Below, in pieces: positions 52,691-62,033 of a stretch of DNA of 64,000 bases. Made by a program: the position numbers and the translations under genes. The notes below the pieces were generated by a model, which saw only the letters and a list, made by a program, of their open reading frames with translations, searched no databases and was not told the origin of the DNA. Origin of the DNA: Algoriphagus sp. (GTDB lineage Bacteria > Bacteroidota > Bacteroidia > Cytophagales > Cyclobacteriaceae); NCBI GenBank assembly GCA_029945945.1, contig JAQSDM010000005.1:62001-126000 (forward strand). The letters run 5' to 3'. Numbering within the stretch: position 1 is the stretch's first letter; the number at the start of each line of letters is the position of its first letter.

Positions 52691-53149
52691 ATGGCAAAGT
52701 TTAAAAAGAAAAGTAAGGCATCAACGGCGATTTCTGTCGCATCCCTACCAGATATTGTTTTTATACTTCTTTTCTTCTTTATGGTGACCACCGTAATGAG
52801 AGAGCAGGATATATTGGTAGAACAGAAACTTCCACAGGCTTCACAGCTTCAGAAGCTTCAAAAGAAAACTTTAATTTCTTACATTTATTTAGGAAATCCA
52901 AAGAATGTTGCTCTTTATGGAACTGAACCAAGAATTCAGGCAAACGATGCTTTGTTAAACCCTGCTGACATTGTTCAGTGGGTTAACCAAGAAAGAGATT
53001 TGCTTCCTGAATCCGAAAGGGGATTAATTACAATCTCTATGAAAGCAGATAAAGATGTGAAAATGGGACCAATCTCAGATGTTCAGACTGAACTTAGAGA
53101 AGCGGATGCTCGTCGTGTACTTTATGCAGCCACCAAAAAAATTGATTAA
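52691..53149 (+). CDS. exbD: ExbD/TolR family protein (second copy)
   Basis: 152 residues from the ATG at 52691; the upstream frame would extend into the first exbD. ASLPDIVFILLFFFMVTTVMRE near 18-39 is the single membrane helix with the conserved Asp, followed by a compact periplasmic domain. Two different ExbD proteins with one ExbB suggest hetero-dimers or alternative complexes. A terminator follows. Confidence 0.9.
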   Translation: MAKFKKKSKASTAISVASLPDIVFILLFFFMVTTVMREQDILVEQKLPQASQLQKLQKKTLISYIYLGNPKNVALYGTEPRIQANDALLNPADIVQWVNQERDLLPESERGLITISMKADKDVKMGPISDVQTELREADARRVLYAATKKID

Positions 53150-53174
53150 TTAATCTAGTTCATCCAGTATATTT

Positions 53175-53203
53175 AAAGCTATCTCTTAAGAGATAGCTTT
53201 TTT
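53175..53203 (+). terminator. Intrinsic terminator of the exb operon
   Basis: Perfect palindrome AAAGCTATCTCTT / AAGAGATAGCTTT followed by TTT. Confidence 0.85.
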
Positions 53204-53216
53204 CATTTAATGGCAT

Positions 53217-54530
53217 ATGATCGTAAATCTTACTAATAAAAAGAAAGTTCAAAATTCCTGGGCAATGTATGATTGGGCTAATTCTGTTTATAGCCTGGTG
53301 ATTACATCTACTATTTTCCCTGTCTATTTCAATAGCGTGACTAAAAATGCTGATGGGAGCGATAAGGTTAGTTTTTTTGGTATAGAGATGATCAATACAG
53401 TTTTGTATTCCTATTCGATATCGTTTTCCTTTTTGGTGATAGCACTTATTTCTCCTTTGCTTTCAGGAGTAGCTGATTCAAGCGGGAAGAAACTTCATTT
53501 TATGAAGTTCTTTGCCTATTTGGGGTCGATTTCTTGCATTGGTCTCTTCTTCTTTGATGGTAGTAATCTTGAATGGGGGATTATTTGTAGTGTTTTGGCA
53601 AGCATAGGATATGCGGGTAGTATTGTTTTTTACAATGCTTATCTGCCCGAAATCTCGGAAGAAAGTGAGTATGATATGTTAAGTGCAAAGGGTTTCGCAC
53701 TTGGTTATATTGGTAGTGTAATCTTGTTGGTATTAAACCTCATGATGATTCAATTTCCCACTTGGTTTATGATTCCTGAAGGAGGATTTGCAGCACGTTT
53801 TTCCTTTTTAATCACCGGAATATGGTGGGCAGGTTTTTCTCAGATTCCATTTAGAAACCTTCCAATAAATCCATTTAAAAAGCATATCAAGAAGGAGATC
53901 CTTTTAAAAGGATATCAAGAAATAAGGAAGGTCTGGGGTGAAGTTCGGGAGATAAAAGTCATGACCAGATTTCTGACTTCCTTTTTCTTTTATTCTATGG
54001 GAGTTCAAACAGTCATGTATTTGGCTGCTTCTTTTGGAGACAAAGAACTAGGATTACCAGGAGATCAATTGATTTTAACCATTCTTATTATCCAGTTTGT
54101 AGCAATAATCGGAAGTTATTTTTTTGCTTTTATTTCAAAAATGTATGGGAATAAAGCTAGTCTTGTCATCATGGTTCTCGTTTGGGTGATCATATGTGGT
54201 GCTGCTTACTTTGTTTATACAGTTTATGAATTCTTCGCTTTGGCCTTCATTGTGGGTTTAGTTATGGGGGGGATTCAATCACTTTCCAGGTCCACTTTTT
54301 CCAAACTTATTCCAAAATCCACTACGGATCATGCTTCTTATTTCAGTTTTTATGATGTCACAGAAAAACTAGCAATAGTTTTGGGAACACTTTCCTATGG
54401 ACTTATCGAACAAATGACAGGAAGCATGAGGAATAGCTCTTTGTCTCTGGGGATTTTCTTTTTGGTTGGTTTGGGATTTTTACTATTAGTGACAATTCCC
54501 AAAAAGGATCTTTCAGTTGAAACAGCCTGA
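53217..54530 (+). CDS. MFS transporter, UMF1/Atg22-like family
   Basis: 437 residues with about twelve membrane segments. The start NSWAMYDWANSVYSLVITSTIFPVYF is the UMF1/Atg22 signature (NxxxYDWAnSay), and SSLSRSTFSKLIPKSTTDHASYFSFYD-like block near 352-378 is typical. Yeast Atg22 exports amino acids from the vacuole; bacterial substrates are unknown. It is two bases before nnr and likely co-transcribed with it. Confidence 0.9.
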   Translation: MIVNLTNKKKVQNSWAMYDWANSVYSLVITSTIFPVYFNSVTKNADGSDKVSFFGIEMINTVLYSYSISFSFLVIALISPLLSGVADSSGKKLHFMKFFAYLGSISCIGLFFFDGSNLEWGIICSVLASIGYAGSIVFYNAYLPEISEESEYDMLSAKGFALGYIGSVILLVLNLMMIQFPTWFMIPEGGFAARFSFLITGIWWAGFSQIPFRNLPINPFKKHIKKEILLKGYQEIRKVWGEVREIKVMTRFLTSFFFYSMGVQTVMYLAASFGDKELGLPGDQLILTILIIQFVAIIGSYFFAFISKMYGNKASLVIMVLVWVIICGAAYFVYTVYEFFALAFIVGLVMGGIQSLSRSTFSKLIPKSTTDHASYFSFYDVTEKLAIVLGTLSYGLIEQMTGSMRNSSLSLGIFFLVGLGFLLLVTIPKKDLSVETA

Positions 54531-54532
54531 TT

Positions 54533-56002
54533 ATGGTAAAAATTCTGTCAGGAAATCAGGTAAAACTTTTAGATGAATTGCACTTAAAGCATTCAGGCCA
54601 ATTTAGCCATGAACTGATGGAAGAGGCTGCTAGAGGTTTTGTGAAATGGTTTTATGAGCAGGATTTTGATGGAAACTTTCTGGTTTTTGTTTTCGCCGGT
54701 GCCGGAAATAATGGAGGTGATGGTTTAGCGATTGCAAGGTTACTTAATGAAGCTTCAAGGAATATCAAAATTGTCAAATGCTTTGAAAGTGAGGATCAAC
54801 TTAACCCTGATGCAAAGCATAATTGGAATTTACTTTCTCCAGTCATTGACATGCTTGAGTGGAAAAAATTTCCAGGTAATTCTAAAGGCATTTTGATTGA
54901 CGCATTTTTGGGAGTTGGGTTTAAAGGTGAGTTAAGACAAACTGCCAAAGATATTATTACCACAATCAATCATTTTGATGGGATTAAGATTAGTGTCGAT
55001 TTGCCAAGTGGTTTGCATTCTGAGACTATTAGCAAAGAATATGTCGTAAAAGCAGACTTCACTGTTTCATTTGCTTTTCCCAAGTTGTCCTTGCTTCTAC
55101 CTGAGCATTCAGAATATGTAGGGGAGTTGAGCGTAGTAGATATTGGAATAAGTGACGATAGGTATCAGTCTTTCGATTCTAATTTTTTTTATGTTCAGCA
55201 ACTTGACATTCCATCACTTCATCGAAAATTTCATAGGTTCAGTCACAAAGGCGATTTTGGTAAAATCTTACTTGTCGGAGGAAGTCCCGGTAAAATGGGA
55301 GCTTTAACTCTTTCCTCAAAAAGCGCGCTTAGGACTGGTTCGGGTTTGGTTACTTGTCATCTTGAGGAAACTGAACGTTTCATTTTGCAAGTCAGCGTAC
55401 AGGAAGCAATGGTTACCTGGGGAGAATTGGGGGATCTTGAAAATTACGATGCAATCGGAATTGGTCCCGGATGGGGAAAAGTCAACCGTAAACACCTTTT
55501 GGAACAAATACTGAATGAATTCAAAAAACCTTTGGTGATTGATGCCGATGGATTAAATCTATTAGCTCAAAATCCTGAATTGATAGCCAGACTTCCTGAA
55601 AATTCGATTTTAACTCCGCACATCGGTGAGTTTTCTAGATTAGCAGGATCCGCCGATAATCATCTTCACCGGATGGAATTGGCAAAAGATTTTGCCCAAA
55701 ATTATCATGTCATATTAGTACTCAAAGGAGCAAATACAGTCATTAGTTTGCCCGATGGCCGTCAACTATTCAATTCCACAGGAACAAATTATATGGCAAC
55801 AGGTGGTGCCGGCGATGTTTTGACAGGTATGGTTACCGCTTATTTAGGAATGGGATATTTGCCTGAAAACGCAGCCATTTGTGGTGTTTTTCATCATGGA
55901 TTGGCAGGAGAATTCGCAGGCAAAAAAAAGCGCAGAAGTTTAATAGCATCAGACATTATTGATGAGATCCCGGAAACCTATATTCAACTTAACATTGTCT
56001 GA
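54533..56002 (+). CDS. nnr: Bifunctional NAD(P)H-hydrate repair enzyme (epimerase + dehydratase)
   Basis: 489 residues. The N-terminal half (about 1-215) is the YjeF_N epimerase with GAGNNGGDGLAIAR near 56-69; the C-terminal half (about 225-489) is the ADP/ATP-dependent dehydratase with HKGDFGKILLVGGSPGKMGA near 236-255 and TGGAGDVLTGM near 422-432. It repairs damaged NADHX and NADPHX in the cytoplasm. The gene follows an MFS transporter by two bases. Confidence 0.94.
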   Translation: MVKILSGNQVKLLDELHLKHSGQFSHELMEEAARGFVKWFYEQDFDGNFLVFVFAGAGNNGGDGLAIARLLNEASRNIKIVKCFESEDQLNPDAKHNWNLLSPVIDMLEWKKFPGNSKGILIDAFLGVGFKGELRQTAKDIITTINHFDGIKISVDLPSGLHSETISKEYVVKADFTVSFAFPKLSLLLPEHSEYVGELSVVDIGISDDRYQSFDSNFFYVQQLDIPSLHRKFHRFSHKGDFGKILLVGGSPGKMGALTLSSKSALRTGSGLVTCHLEETERFILQVSVQEAMVTWGELGDLENYDAIGIGPGWGKVNRKHLLEQILNEFKKPLVIDADGLNLLAQNPELIARLPENSILTPHIGEFSRLAGSADNHLHRMELAKDFAQNYHVILVLKGANTVISLPDGRQLFNSTGTNYMATGGAGDVLTGMVTAYLGMGYLPENAAICGVFHHGLAGEFAGKKKRRSLIASDIIDEIPETYIQLNIV

Positions 56003-56064
56003 TTATTGCCCAATCCCAAACTATTATCTTTTGATCGCGGTTCTTTCTGAGAACCATTTTTGAA

Positions 56065-57252
56065 ATGAAAAACGAAAAACTTCTGCTGTGGACGCTTGCA
56101 GCCATCAATTTTATCCATATCGTCGACTTCATGATTTTGATGCCTTTGGGTCCTCAATTGATGAGGATTTTTGATATTTCACCCAGAGAATTTGGATTAC
56201 TTGTATCATCTTACACATTCAGTGCTGGGATTTCCAGTTTTTTTGGAGCATTTTTTTTGGACCGATTCGACCGAAAGAGGATTTTGCTTTGGGTTTATAT
56301 CGGATTTGCGGTTTCCACTTTAGGCTGTGCTCTTTCGCCAAGTTATCCAGTTTTGCTGATTGCCAGAGTGCTTTCCGGAGTATTCGGTGGTTTGACATCT
56401 GCTTTGATTCTTGCAATTATCGGTGATGTAATTCCCGACACGCGAAGAGGCAGAGCAATGGGTCTGGTGATGGCAGCATTTTCAATAGCTTCTGTTTTAG
56501 GGGTTCCGATGGGTTTGTTTTTAGCAAGTTTGTCTGACTGGCATACACCATTTTATATCCTGACTTTTTTGTCGGTATCGAGTTTGGCAATGATCGTCCG
56601 ATTTATTCCAAATATCACAGAGCACCTGGATAAAGTCTCAGTAAGACCACATCCATTGGAAGTGATTTCCAAAGTCACCAGTGATCCAAATCAAATGAAA
56701 GCCATTACTCTTTCTGTGATGATGATGCTGGGTCAATTTATGATCATTCCGTTTTTGAGTGCCTATACTGTGGCCAATGTTGGTTTTACAGAGATGCAAT
56801 TGACCTATATCTACATGGCTGGCGGGGCCTTCACCATATTTACTTCACCTTGGGTAGGAAAGCTCTCAGATAAACATGGGAAATTTAAAATTTTCACCAT
56901 TTTCATGGTCCTGAATTTAATTCCTATTGCAATTATTACTCATTTGGGAGTGACGCCTATCCCTCTTGTTTTGTTAGTCTCCACGATGCTTTTTGTGACA
57001 TCTAACGGAAGATATGTGCCAGCAGCCGCCTTGATCACAGGGACCGCAAGACCTGAAAACAGAGGTAGTTTTTTGAGTTTCAATTCTGCCGTTCAGCAAC
57101 TTTCAACCGGCGTAGCTTCACTGGTAGCGGGATTTATTATCGCCGAAGATGCAGAAGGTCATTTGCTCAATTACAATGTAGTTGGCTACATCGCCATCTT
57201 CTTCAGTATAATTTGTATTCCGCTTGCAGCAAGAATTAAGATTGTCAGCTAA
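56065..57252 (+). CDS. MFS transporter (drug/sugar efflux type, AraJ-like)
   Basis: 395 residues with twelve predicted helices. The loop between helices 2 and 3 has FLDRFDRKRILL (MFS motif A), and helix 4-5 includes LARVLSGVFGGLTSALIL and GRAMGLVMAAFSIASVLGVPMGLFLA. This is the 12-TM DHA1-like class that exports drugs or sugars with protons. The substrate is unknown. A terminator with the asnS stop in its foot follows. Confidence 0.9.
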   Translation: MKNEKLLLWTLAAINFIHIVDFMILMPLGPQLMRIFDISPREFGLLVSSYTFSAGISSFFGAFFLDRFDRKRILLWVYIGFAVSTLGCALSPSYPVLLIARVLSGVFGGLTSALILAIIGDVIPDTRRGRAMGLVMAAFSIASVLGVPMGLFLASLSDWHTPFYILTFLSVSSLAMIVRFIPNITEHLDKVSVRPHPLEVISKVTSDPNQMKAITLSVMMMLGQFMIIPFLSAYTVANVGFTEMQLTYIYMAGGAFTIFTSPWVGKLSDKHGKFKIFTIFMVLNLIPIAIITHLGVTPIPLVLLVSTMLFVTSNGRYVPAAALITGTARPENRGSFLSFNSAVQQLSTGVASLVAGFIIAEDAEGHLLNYNVVGYIAIFFSIICIPLAARIKIVS

Positions 57253-57253
57253 A

Positions 57254-57287
57254 AAAAAAATCCCCGACTCGCATCGGGGATTTTTTT
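57254..57287. terminator. Bidirectional terminator between the MFS gene and asnS
   Basis: Perfect 14-bp stem AAAAAAATCCCCGA / TCGGGGATTTTTTT with loop CTCGCA; the asnS stop (57286-57288) overlaps its end. Confidence 0.92.
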
Positions 57288-58737
57288 AGAACTCTGCATT
57301 TCCCGGAGTCCGGGGGAAAGCTATTACGTCCCTGATATTACTCATGCCCGTGACGAAAAGGATCATCCGCTCAAAACCTAGTCCGAATCCCGCGTGTGGG
57401 GTAGCTCCAAATCTTCGAGTGTCCAGATACCACCACATTTCCTCTTGGGGAATATTCATTTCTTCCATTCTTTTGGTTAGTAAGTCTAATCGCTCTTCAC
57501 GCTGAGAACCTCCAACTATCTCGCCGATACCGGGGAATAGAATATCCATGGCTGCTACCGTCTTTCCATCCTCATTTTGACGCATGTAGAAGGATTTAAT
57601 CTCCTTTGGATAATCTGTCAGAATCACCGGCTTTTTGAAGTGTTTTTCTACCAGGTATCGCTCGTGTTCAGATTGAAGATCAGTACCCCATGATTCGATC
57701 AGATAGGTAAATTTCTTCTTCTTATTAGGATTTGAGTTTCTAAGGATATCGATGGCTTCGGTATAAGTGAGTCTGACAAAATCATTATCCACGACAAACT
57801 TCAGCTTTTCAATCAGACCTAATTCACTTCTTTGATCAGCAGGCTTGGCACTTTCTTCCTCGGCTGCACGCTGATCGAGAAATTTCAAATCTTCTGCGCA
57901 ATTCTCCAAAGCATAGCGAATGACATATTTCAGAAAATCTTCAGCCAGATTTTGATTGTCTTCGGCATCGTAAAAAGCCATTTCGGGCTCGATCATCCAG
58001 AATTCCGCGAGGTGACGCGTAGTATTTGAATTTTCAGCCCTGAAAGTTGGGCCGAAAGTGTAAATCTCTGCCAATGCCATTGCTGCCAATTCGCCCTCAA
58101 GTTGACCTGATACCGTCAGGTTTGTTTCCCGTTCGAAGAAATCCTGCTTGAAGTCAATTCTGCCATCATCCGTTTTTGGGAGTTTATGGAGGTCCAGCGT
58201 AGTTACTTTAAATGTTTCTCCCGCTCCTTCTGCATCAGATGCAGTGATGATAGGGGTATGAATGTAGAAGAATCCTTTGTCGTTGAAATACTTGTTTACT
58301 GCAAAAGCCAAGGCATGCCTAACTCTGAAGACAGCTCCGAAAGTATTCGTACGCATTCTGAGATGTGCGATTTCCCGAAGGAATTCCAGAGAATGTTTCT
58401 TTGGCTGAAGGGGATATTTTTCAGGATCTGCTTCACCAAGTACCTCAATGATTTCGGCATTTAGCTCAGAGCTTTGCCCGGCTCCTTGAGATTCCACAAT
58501 TTTTCCAGTTATTTTCAGACAAGCACCGGTCGTACATTTTTTAAGAATTTCCTCAGAAATCAAATTTGGGTCCGCCACTACCTGGTAGTTGGTAATGATA
58601 GAGCCGTCATTCAAGGCAATGAAAGAAACATTTTTATTACTTCTTTTTGTGCGAACCCAGCCCATGAGGGTGACTTCTGTGCCAATTGGATGATGGTCCA
58701 GGATGGTCTTTATTTTGACCCGTTTGTTAAATGCCAT
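57286..58737 (-). CDS. asnS: Asparagine--tRNA ligase
   Basis: 483 residues. An OB-fold anticodon domain covers about 14-115 ([25 protein letters not shown]), followed by the class II catalytic core: [24 protein letters not shown] near 235-258 and the motif 3 [34 protein letters not shown] near the C-terminus. It charges tRNA-Asn. Divergent from rpoN, with TTG-N20-TTTTTTTG at 58791-58821 as a candidate promoter. Confidence 0.97.
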   Translation of the reverse strand: MAFNKRVKIKTILDHHPIGTEVTLMGWVRTKRSNKNVSFIALNDGSIITNYQVVADPNLISEEILKKCTTGACLKITGKIVESQGAGQSSELNAEIIEVLGEADPEKYPLQPKKHSLEFLREIAHLRMRTNTFGAVFRVRHALAFAVNKYFNDKGFFYIHTPIITASDAEGAGETFKVTTLDLHKLPKTDDGRIDFKQDFFERETNLTVSGQLEGELAAMALAEIYTFGPTFRAENSNTTRHLAEFWMIEPEMAFYDAEDNQNLAEDFLKYVIRYALENCAEDLKFLDQRAAEEESAKPADQRSELGLIEKLKFVVDNDFVRLTYTEAIDILRNSNPNKKKKFTYLIESWGTDLQSEHERYLVEKHFKKPVILTDYPKEIKSFYMRQNEDGKTVAAMDILFPGIGEIVGGSQREERLDLLTKRMEEMNIPQEEMWWYLDTRRFGATPHAGFGLGFERMILFVTGMSNIRDVIAFPRTPGNAEF

Positions 58738-58790
58738 TAGGAAATTTATTTATTGGAAAATCAGTTTTCCGGGATAATTTTAGTGGAATG

Positions 58791-58821
58791 CAAAAAAACG
58801 ATTAAATCACCTTTATATCAA
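58791..58821 (-). promoter_or_regulatory. Candidate promoter of asnS
   Basis: On the minus strand TTG, 20 bp, TTTTTTTG (seven of eight matches). The leader would contain the dyad GGAAAA-N4-TTTTCC at 58755-58770. Confidence 0.35.
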
Positions 58822-58839
58822 AAAATTGATCGTTTTTCC

Positions 58840-58847
58840 TAACTTTG
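58840..58847 (+). promoter_or_regulatory. Candidate -7 element of rpoN
   Basis: TAACTTTG matches TAnnTTTG exactly, 68 bp before the rpoN ATG; the -33 element is not clear. Confidence 0.35.
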
Positions 58848-58914
58848 AAAATAAGGCTTTTTCTGTTGAAATGGCCTTTTTTGAACCTAAATAGCTGGTT
58901 TTACATCATTTCTA

Positions 58915-60369
58915 ATGCAAAAGCTAAATCTTAGCCAATCCCTTTCTCAAAAGCTTTCTCCGCAGCAAATTCAATTTATCAAATTGCTGCAAGTACCTAC
59001 AGCCGAACTGGAGGCAAGGATAGAAGAGGAATTGGAGATTAATCCTGCCTTGGAAGAAGGAAGAGAAGAGGAGCCTGAGGCTGCTCAGGATGAATATGAG
59101 GACTCCTACGAAGAAGACACGGGGCATGATGACCACGACGTAAATCTGGATGATTATCTGGATGATGAGTATGGTGGATATAAAATGCAGGGGGATGGAA
59201 ACTATAATTCCGATGAAGAAGATCGGGAAATGCCAATTTCCAGTGGTACCTCTCTCCACGAGCAATTGATATCTCAATTAGGTTTCCTAAAACTCGATGA
59301 CCGTCAAAAAATCATCGGACTCCAACTTATCGGCAGTATCGAAAATGACGGATATATCAGAAGAGATCTGGATGCCATTATCAATGATTTAGCTTTCAGC
59401 CAAAATATTGAGACTGATTTTGACGAGGTAGAAGAGATTCTTCGCAAAATCCAGACGTTTGATCCTGCTGGAATTGCCTCACGAAATCTTCAGGAATGTC
59501 TCACTATTCAATTAGAAAGAAAAGAACATCCTGACGATCCGACCGTCCAGCATGCACTGATGATCATTCACGATTGCTTTGAGGAATTTACCAAAAAACA
59601 CTATTCTAAGATTCAGAAGAAGTGTAACCTCACAGATGAGGAAACCAAAGATGCGGTCAACCTGATTACAAAGCTCAACCCAAAACCGGGAGGAGCTTCA
59701 GACGGATTAGTGAGAACTCAATATATTATTCCGGATTTTATGCTTACTAATAATAATGGTAAGATGGAAATCACCTTAAACTCAAGAAATGCTCCTGAAC
59801 TCAGGATTTCCAGATCTTATGCTGATATGTTTGATGCATATGATAAGAGTGATAAAAAGGATAAAAAGCTAAAAGACACAGTCACTTTCGTTAAGCAAAA
59901 GCTGGATTCTGCTAAGTGGTTTATTGATGCAATCAAGCAAAGACAAAATACACTGTTGCGAACCATGGAAGCCATTCTGATGTATCAAAAGGAGTTTTTC
60001 CTGGATGGTGACGAGACTAATCTGCGGCCGATGATTTTGAAAGACATCGCAGAGAGGATAGATATGGATATTTCTACCGTCTCCAGAGTTGCCAATAGCA
60101 AAGCAATCCAGACTGAATTTGGTGTTTATCCGCTAAAATATTTCTTCTCGGAAGGTATCGCGACAGATAGCGGAGAAGATGTGAGTAACCGGGAAGTGAA
60201 GTCTGTTTTGCAGACGATGGTGGATGCAGAAGATAAAAAACGCCCTCTTTCAGATGATAAGCTGGTGAAAATGCTCAACAAAAAAGGATATAATATTGCC
60301 CGCAGAACTGTCGCTAAATATCGCGAACAGCTTCAGATTCCTGTAGCTAGATTGAGAAAAGAACTGTAG
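58915..60369 (+). CDS. rpoN: RNA polymerase sigma-54 factor
   Basis: 484 residues. The Gln-rich region I (QSLSQKLSPQQIQFIKLLQ) is at 6-24, the acidic region II covers about 45-100, the core-binding and DNA-binding regions follow, and the RpoN box ARRTVAKYRE is at 462-471. It directs RNA polymerase to -24/-12 promoters, needing an AAA+ activator (none in the window). The stop shares one base with the GTG of the PAP2-like gene. Confidence 0.96.
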   Translation: MQKLNLSQSLSQKLSPQQIQFIKLLQVPTAELEARIEEELEINPALEEGREEEPEAAQDEYEDSYEEDTGHDDHDVNLDDYLDDEYGGYKMQGDGNYNSDEEDREMPISSGTSLHEQLISQLGFLKLDDRQKIIGLQLIGSIENDGYIRRDLDAIINDLAFSQNIETDFDEVEEILRKIQTFDPAGIASRNLQECLTIQLERKEHPDDPTVQHALMIIHDCFEEFTKKHYSKIQKKCNLTDEETKDAVNLITKLNPKPGGASDGLVRTQYIIPDFMLTNNNGKMEITLNSRNAPELRISRSYADMFDAYDKSDKKDKKLKDTVTFVKQKLDSAKWFIDAIKQRQNTLLRTMEAILMYQKEFFLDGDETNLRPMILKDIAERIDMDISTVSRVANSKAIQTEFGVYPLKYFFSEGIATDSGEDVSNREVKSVLQTMVDAEDKKRPLSDDKLVKMLNKKGYNIARRTVAKYREQLQIPVARLRKEL

Positions 60370-60989
60370 TGTTGAAGTATCCGGCCTTGCTTATATCGGT
60401 TGTTTTTCAACCATTACTCATTCCATCTCTTGTTTTTGGGTTGATTTTGTACGCAGTCCCCGAGGCAACAAGTATCCCGGCGGAATTTAAGGATCGGATA
60501 TTTTTTCTGATCGTTTTGTCCACTCTTCTGATCCCAATGATCACCATCATTGGGTTACGATTGAGTGGGACATTGAAAAGTCTGCACATGAATGAGATTC
60601 AGGACAGGTTAATCCCATTCTCGATTACTTCTGTTTATTATTTACTTACGGCTTACTTTCTGTATCAAAAAACCGAGCTTGATCCGATTCTTTGGCAAAC
60701 GCTTTCGCTGATTACGATTGCGGTGATTGGGTTGACAGTTGTCACTTTTTTTTGGAAAATGTCCGCCCATATGACTGGAGCAGGAGGGTTATTGGCAGTT
60801 GTCCTAGTTTTAGGATATAAGTTCCATACGTTCCAGGTGCTGTATCCTTTGATCCTTTCTATTCTTCTGGTTGGAGCTATTGGATCCGCTAGGCTTTTCT
60901 TGGGTGCTCATAAACCAATAGAGATTTACGTTGGCATGTTCTTTGGATTTCTGGTTTGTTTTTTGGGATTTAACTGGATTTGGGCATAA
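60369..60989 (+). CDS. PAP2-like membrane protein, possibly degenerate phosphatase
   Basis: 206 residues with about six membrane helices, starting at a GTG that shares a base with the rpoN stop. Order-preserving traces of the PAP2 phosphatase signature are seen: IQDRLIPF near 77-84 (for KxxxxxxRP), SAHMTGAGG near 131-139 (for PSGH) and SARLFLGAHKPIEIYVG near 177-193 (for SRxxxxxHxxxD), but the first Lys and last Asp are not in place. A lipid-phosphatase relative is likely; activity is uncertain. Confidence 0.8.
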   Translation: MLKYPALLISVVFQPLLIPSLVFGLILYAVPEATSIPAEFKDRIFFLIVLSTLLIPMITIIGLRLSGTLKSLHMNEIQDRLIPFSITSVYYLLTAYFLYQKTELDPILWQTLSLITIAVIGLTVVTFFWKMSAHMTGAGGLLAVVLVLGYKFHTFQVLYPLILSILLVGAIGSARLFLGAHKPIEIYVGMFFGFLVCFLGFNWIWA

Positions 60990-61024
60990 AAAAAACCGAG
61001 CAAAAGCCCGGTTGTATTTTTTTT
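60988..61024. terminator. Bidirectional terminator after the PAP2-like gene
   Basis: AACCGAGC / GCCCGGTT-type hairpin (one mismatch) flanked by A- and T-tracts; it also lies before the stop of the minus-strand barrel gene. Confidence 0.7.
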
Positions 61025-61032
61025 AAGTAAAC

Positions 61033-61779
61033 TTAAAACACGTTGATAGCAACTCCAAAATTGATTTGATTTGCTTGTGTAGCAAATGGCCCAAGTCCTG
61101 CTTTGAAAAGGTCATTCAATCCGAAATATCCCCAAACATAAAAGCCCGGAGAACCTGCTTTTACAGAAACGCCGTATCGGAATTCTTCAAAACCGAAATT
61201 CTGGGAATCCTTTATTTTTCGCCTCAATCCGTCAGAGTCTTCGAATTTATTTTTTGTGTGCGCATTGTAGAGGTATCCTACTTTTCCACCAACGCTAAAT
61301 CTAAAACCTTTGGAGTAATTGGTTTTATTGAGATGATAGGTGATATCAAGAGGGATTTCAACATAATTAGTAGCAACCACATTGGTGTAAAGGACAATGT
61401 CATCACCATATACGTCCGCCACTTCTTTAAGTATACTTGATTCAGGGCCAAGCAAAGGGTTGTTGAAAAGGTTTTCATCATTTTCAAAGGCCAGTTTATC
61501 TGTTCCAATGCCAATTCCCGGGTTGATCGTGATTCCAGAAGTTTTACCTCCTACCGGAATTGGGTGTTGGTAATACACATTGAACGTGCGTGAGCCGAGG
61601 AAATTAATTCCCAAAGCCTCAGGTCTGTTATTAAGCTGATTAAAGCCGAATTCGAACACTAAATCGCTTGGGATGTTTGGTCTGCCACCAATTGGAGTTT
61701 TAGGCAACTTAATCGTCTCCTGCGCAAAAGTTGAGTGAATCAAAGCGAAGGCGATAAGGAAAGTGTATATTTTTTTCAT
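61033..61779 (-). CDS. Outer-membrane beta-barrel-like protein
   Basis: 248 residues from the ATG at 61779. A 12-residue-longer start is rejected, since it would overlap a likely -7 element. Signal peptide MKKIYTFLIAFALIHSTFA. The mature part has strand-rich segments (LVFEFGFNQL, FNVYYQHPIPVG, VEIPLDITYHLN, FRFSVGGKVGYLYN, GVSVKAGSPGFYVWGYFGL) and the final NFGVAINVF ends in Phe, as outer-membrane barrels do. Role unknown. Confidence 0.8.
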   Translation of the reverse strand: MKKIYTFLIAFALIHSTFAQETIKLPKTPIGGRPNIPSDLVFEFGFNQLNNRPEALGINFLGSRTFNVYYQHPIPVGGKTSGITINPGIGIGTDKLAFENDENLFNNPLLGPESSILKEVADVYGDDIVLYTNVVATNYVEIPLDITYHLNKTNYSKGFRFSVGGKVGYLYNAHTKNKFEDSDGLRRKIKDSQNFGFEEFRYGVSVKAGSPGFYVWGYFGLNDLFKAGLGPFATQANQINFGVAINVF

Positions 61780-61812
61780 CAAAAGGGAATACTTTTTTGC
61801 ATTCAATGCGGG

Positions 61813-61820
61813 CAAAAATA
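61813..61820 (-). promoter_or_regulatory. Candidate -7 element of the beta-barrel gene
   Basis: TATTTTTG on the minus strand (exact TAnnTTTG), 34 bp before the ATG at 61779; no TTG at -33. Confidence 0.35.
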
Positions 61821-61917
61821 TGAAATCCCAAAGGATTTACCCCTGTTTTAGTCTTAATTATTCTTAAGCAAAATAGTATAACAGCCGTGAAATCTTAAAT
61901 TTCTTCGATAAGTGCAT

Positions 61918-61947
61918 TTGGAAAAAATCTAATAATGGGTACCTTTG
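61918..61947 (+). promoter_or_regulatory. Promoter of tRNA-Arg
   Basis: TTG at 61918-61920, 19 bp, TACCTTTG at 61940-61947, an exact match. The start site would lie just before the tRNA. Confidence 0.65.
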
Positions 61948-61958
61948 CAAACCGAAAT

Positions 61959-62032
61959 GGCTTTGTAGCTCAATTGAATAGAGCACCTGATTACGGCTCA
62001 GGAGGTTTCAGGTTTGAATCCTGACAAGGTCA
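61959..62032 (+). tRNA. tRNA-Arg (anticodon ACG) with an unusual A19-U56 elbow pair
   Basis: 74 nt, full cloverleaf: acceptor GGCTTTG/CAAGGTC (two G-T pairs), discriminator A, D-stem GCTC/GAGC, anticodon stem CCTGA/TCAGG around TTACGGC (anticodon ACG), 5-nt variable loop, T-stem TCAGG/CCTGA. The D-loop is AATTGAATA and the T-loop TTTGAAT: position 19 is A instead of G and position 56 is U instead of C. A20 and C35, arginine identity elements, are kept. CCA is not encoded. Confidence 0.9.
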
Positions 62033-62033
62033 C

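Noticed and set aside
61780-61815. Longer start for the barrel protein at 61815
   Set aside because: It overlaps TATTTTTG and adds residues before a standard signal peptide.
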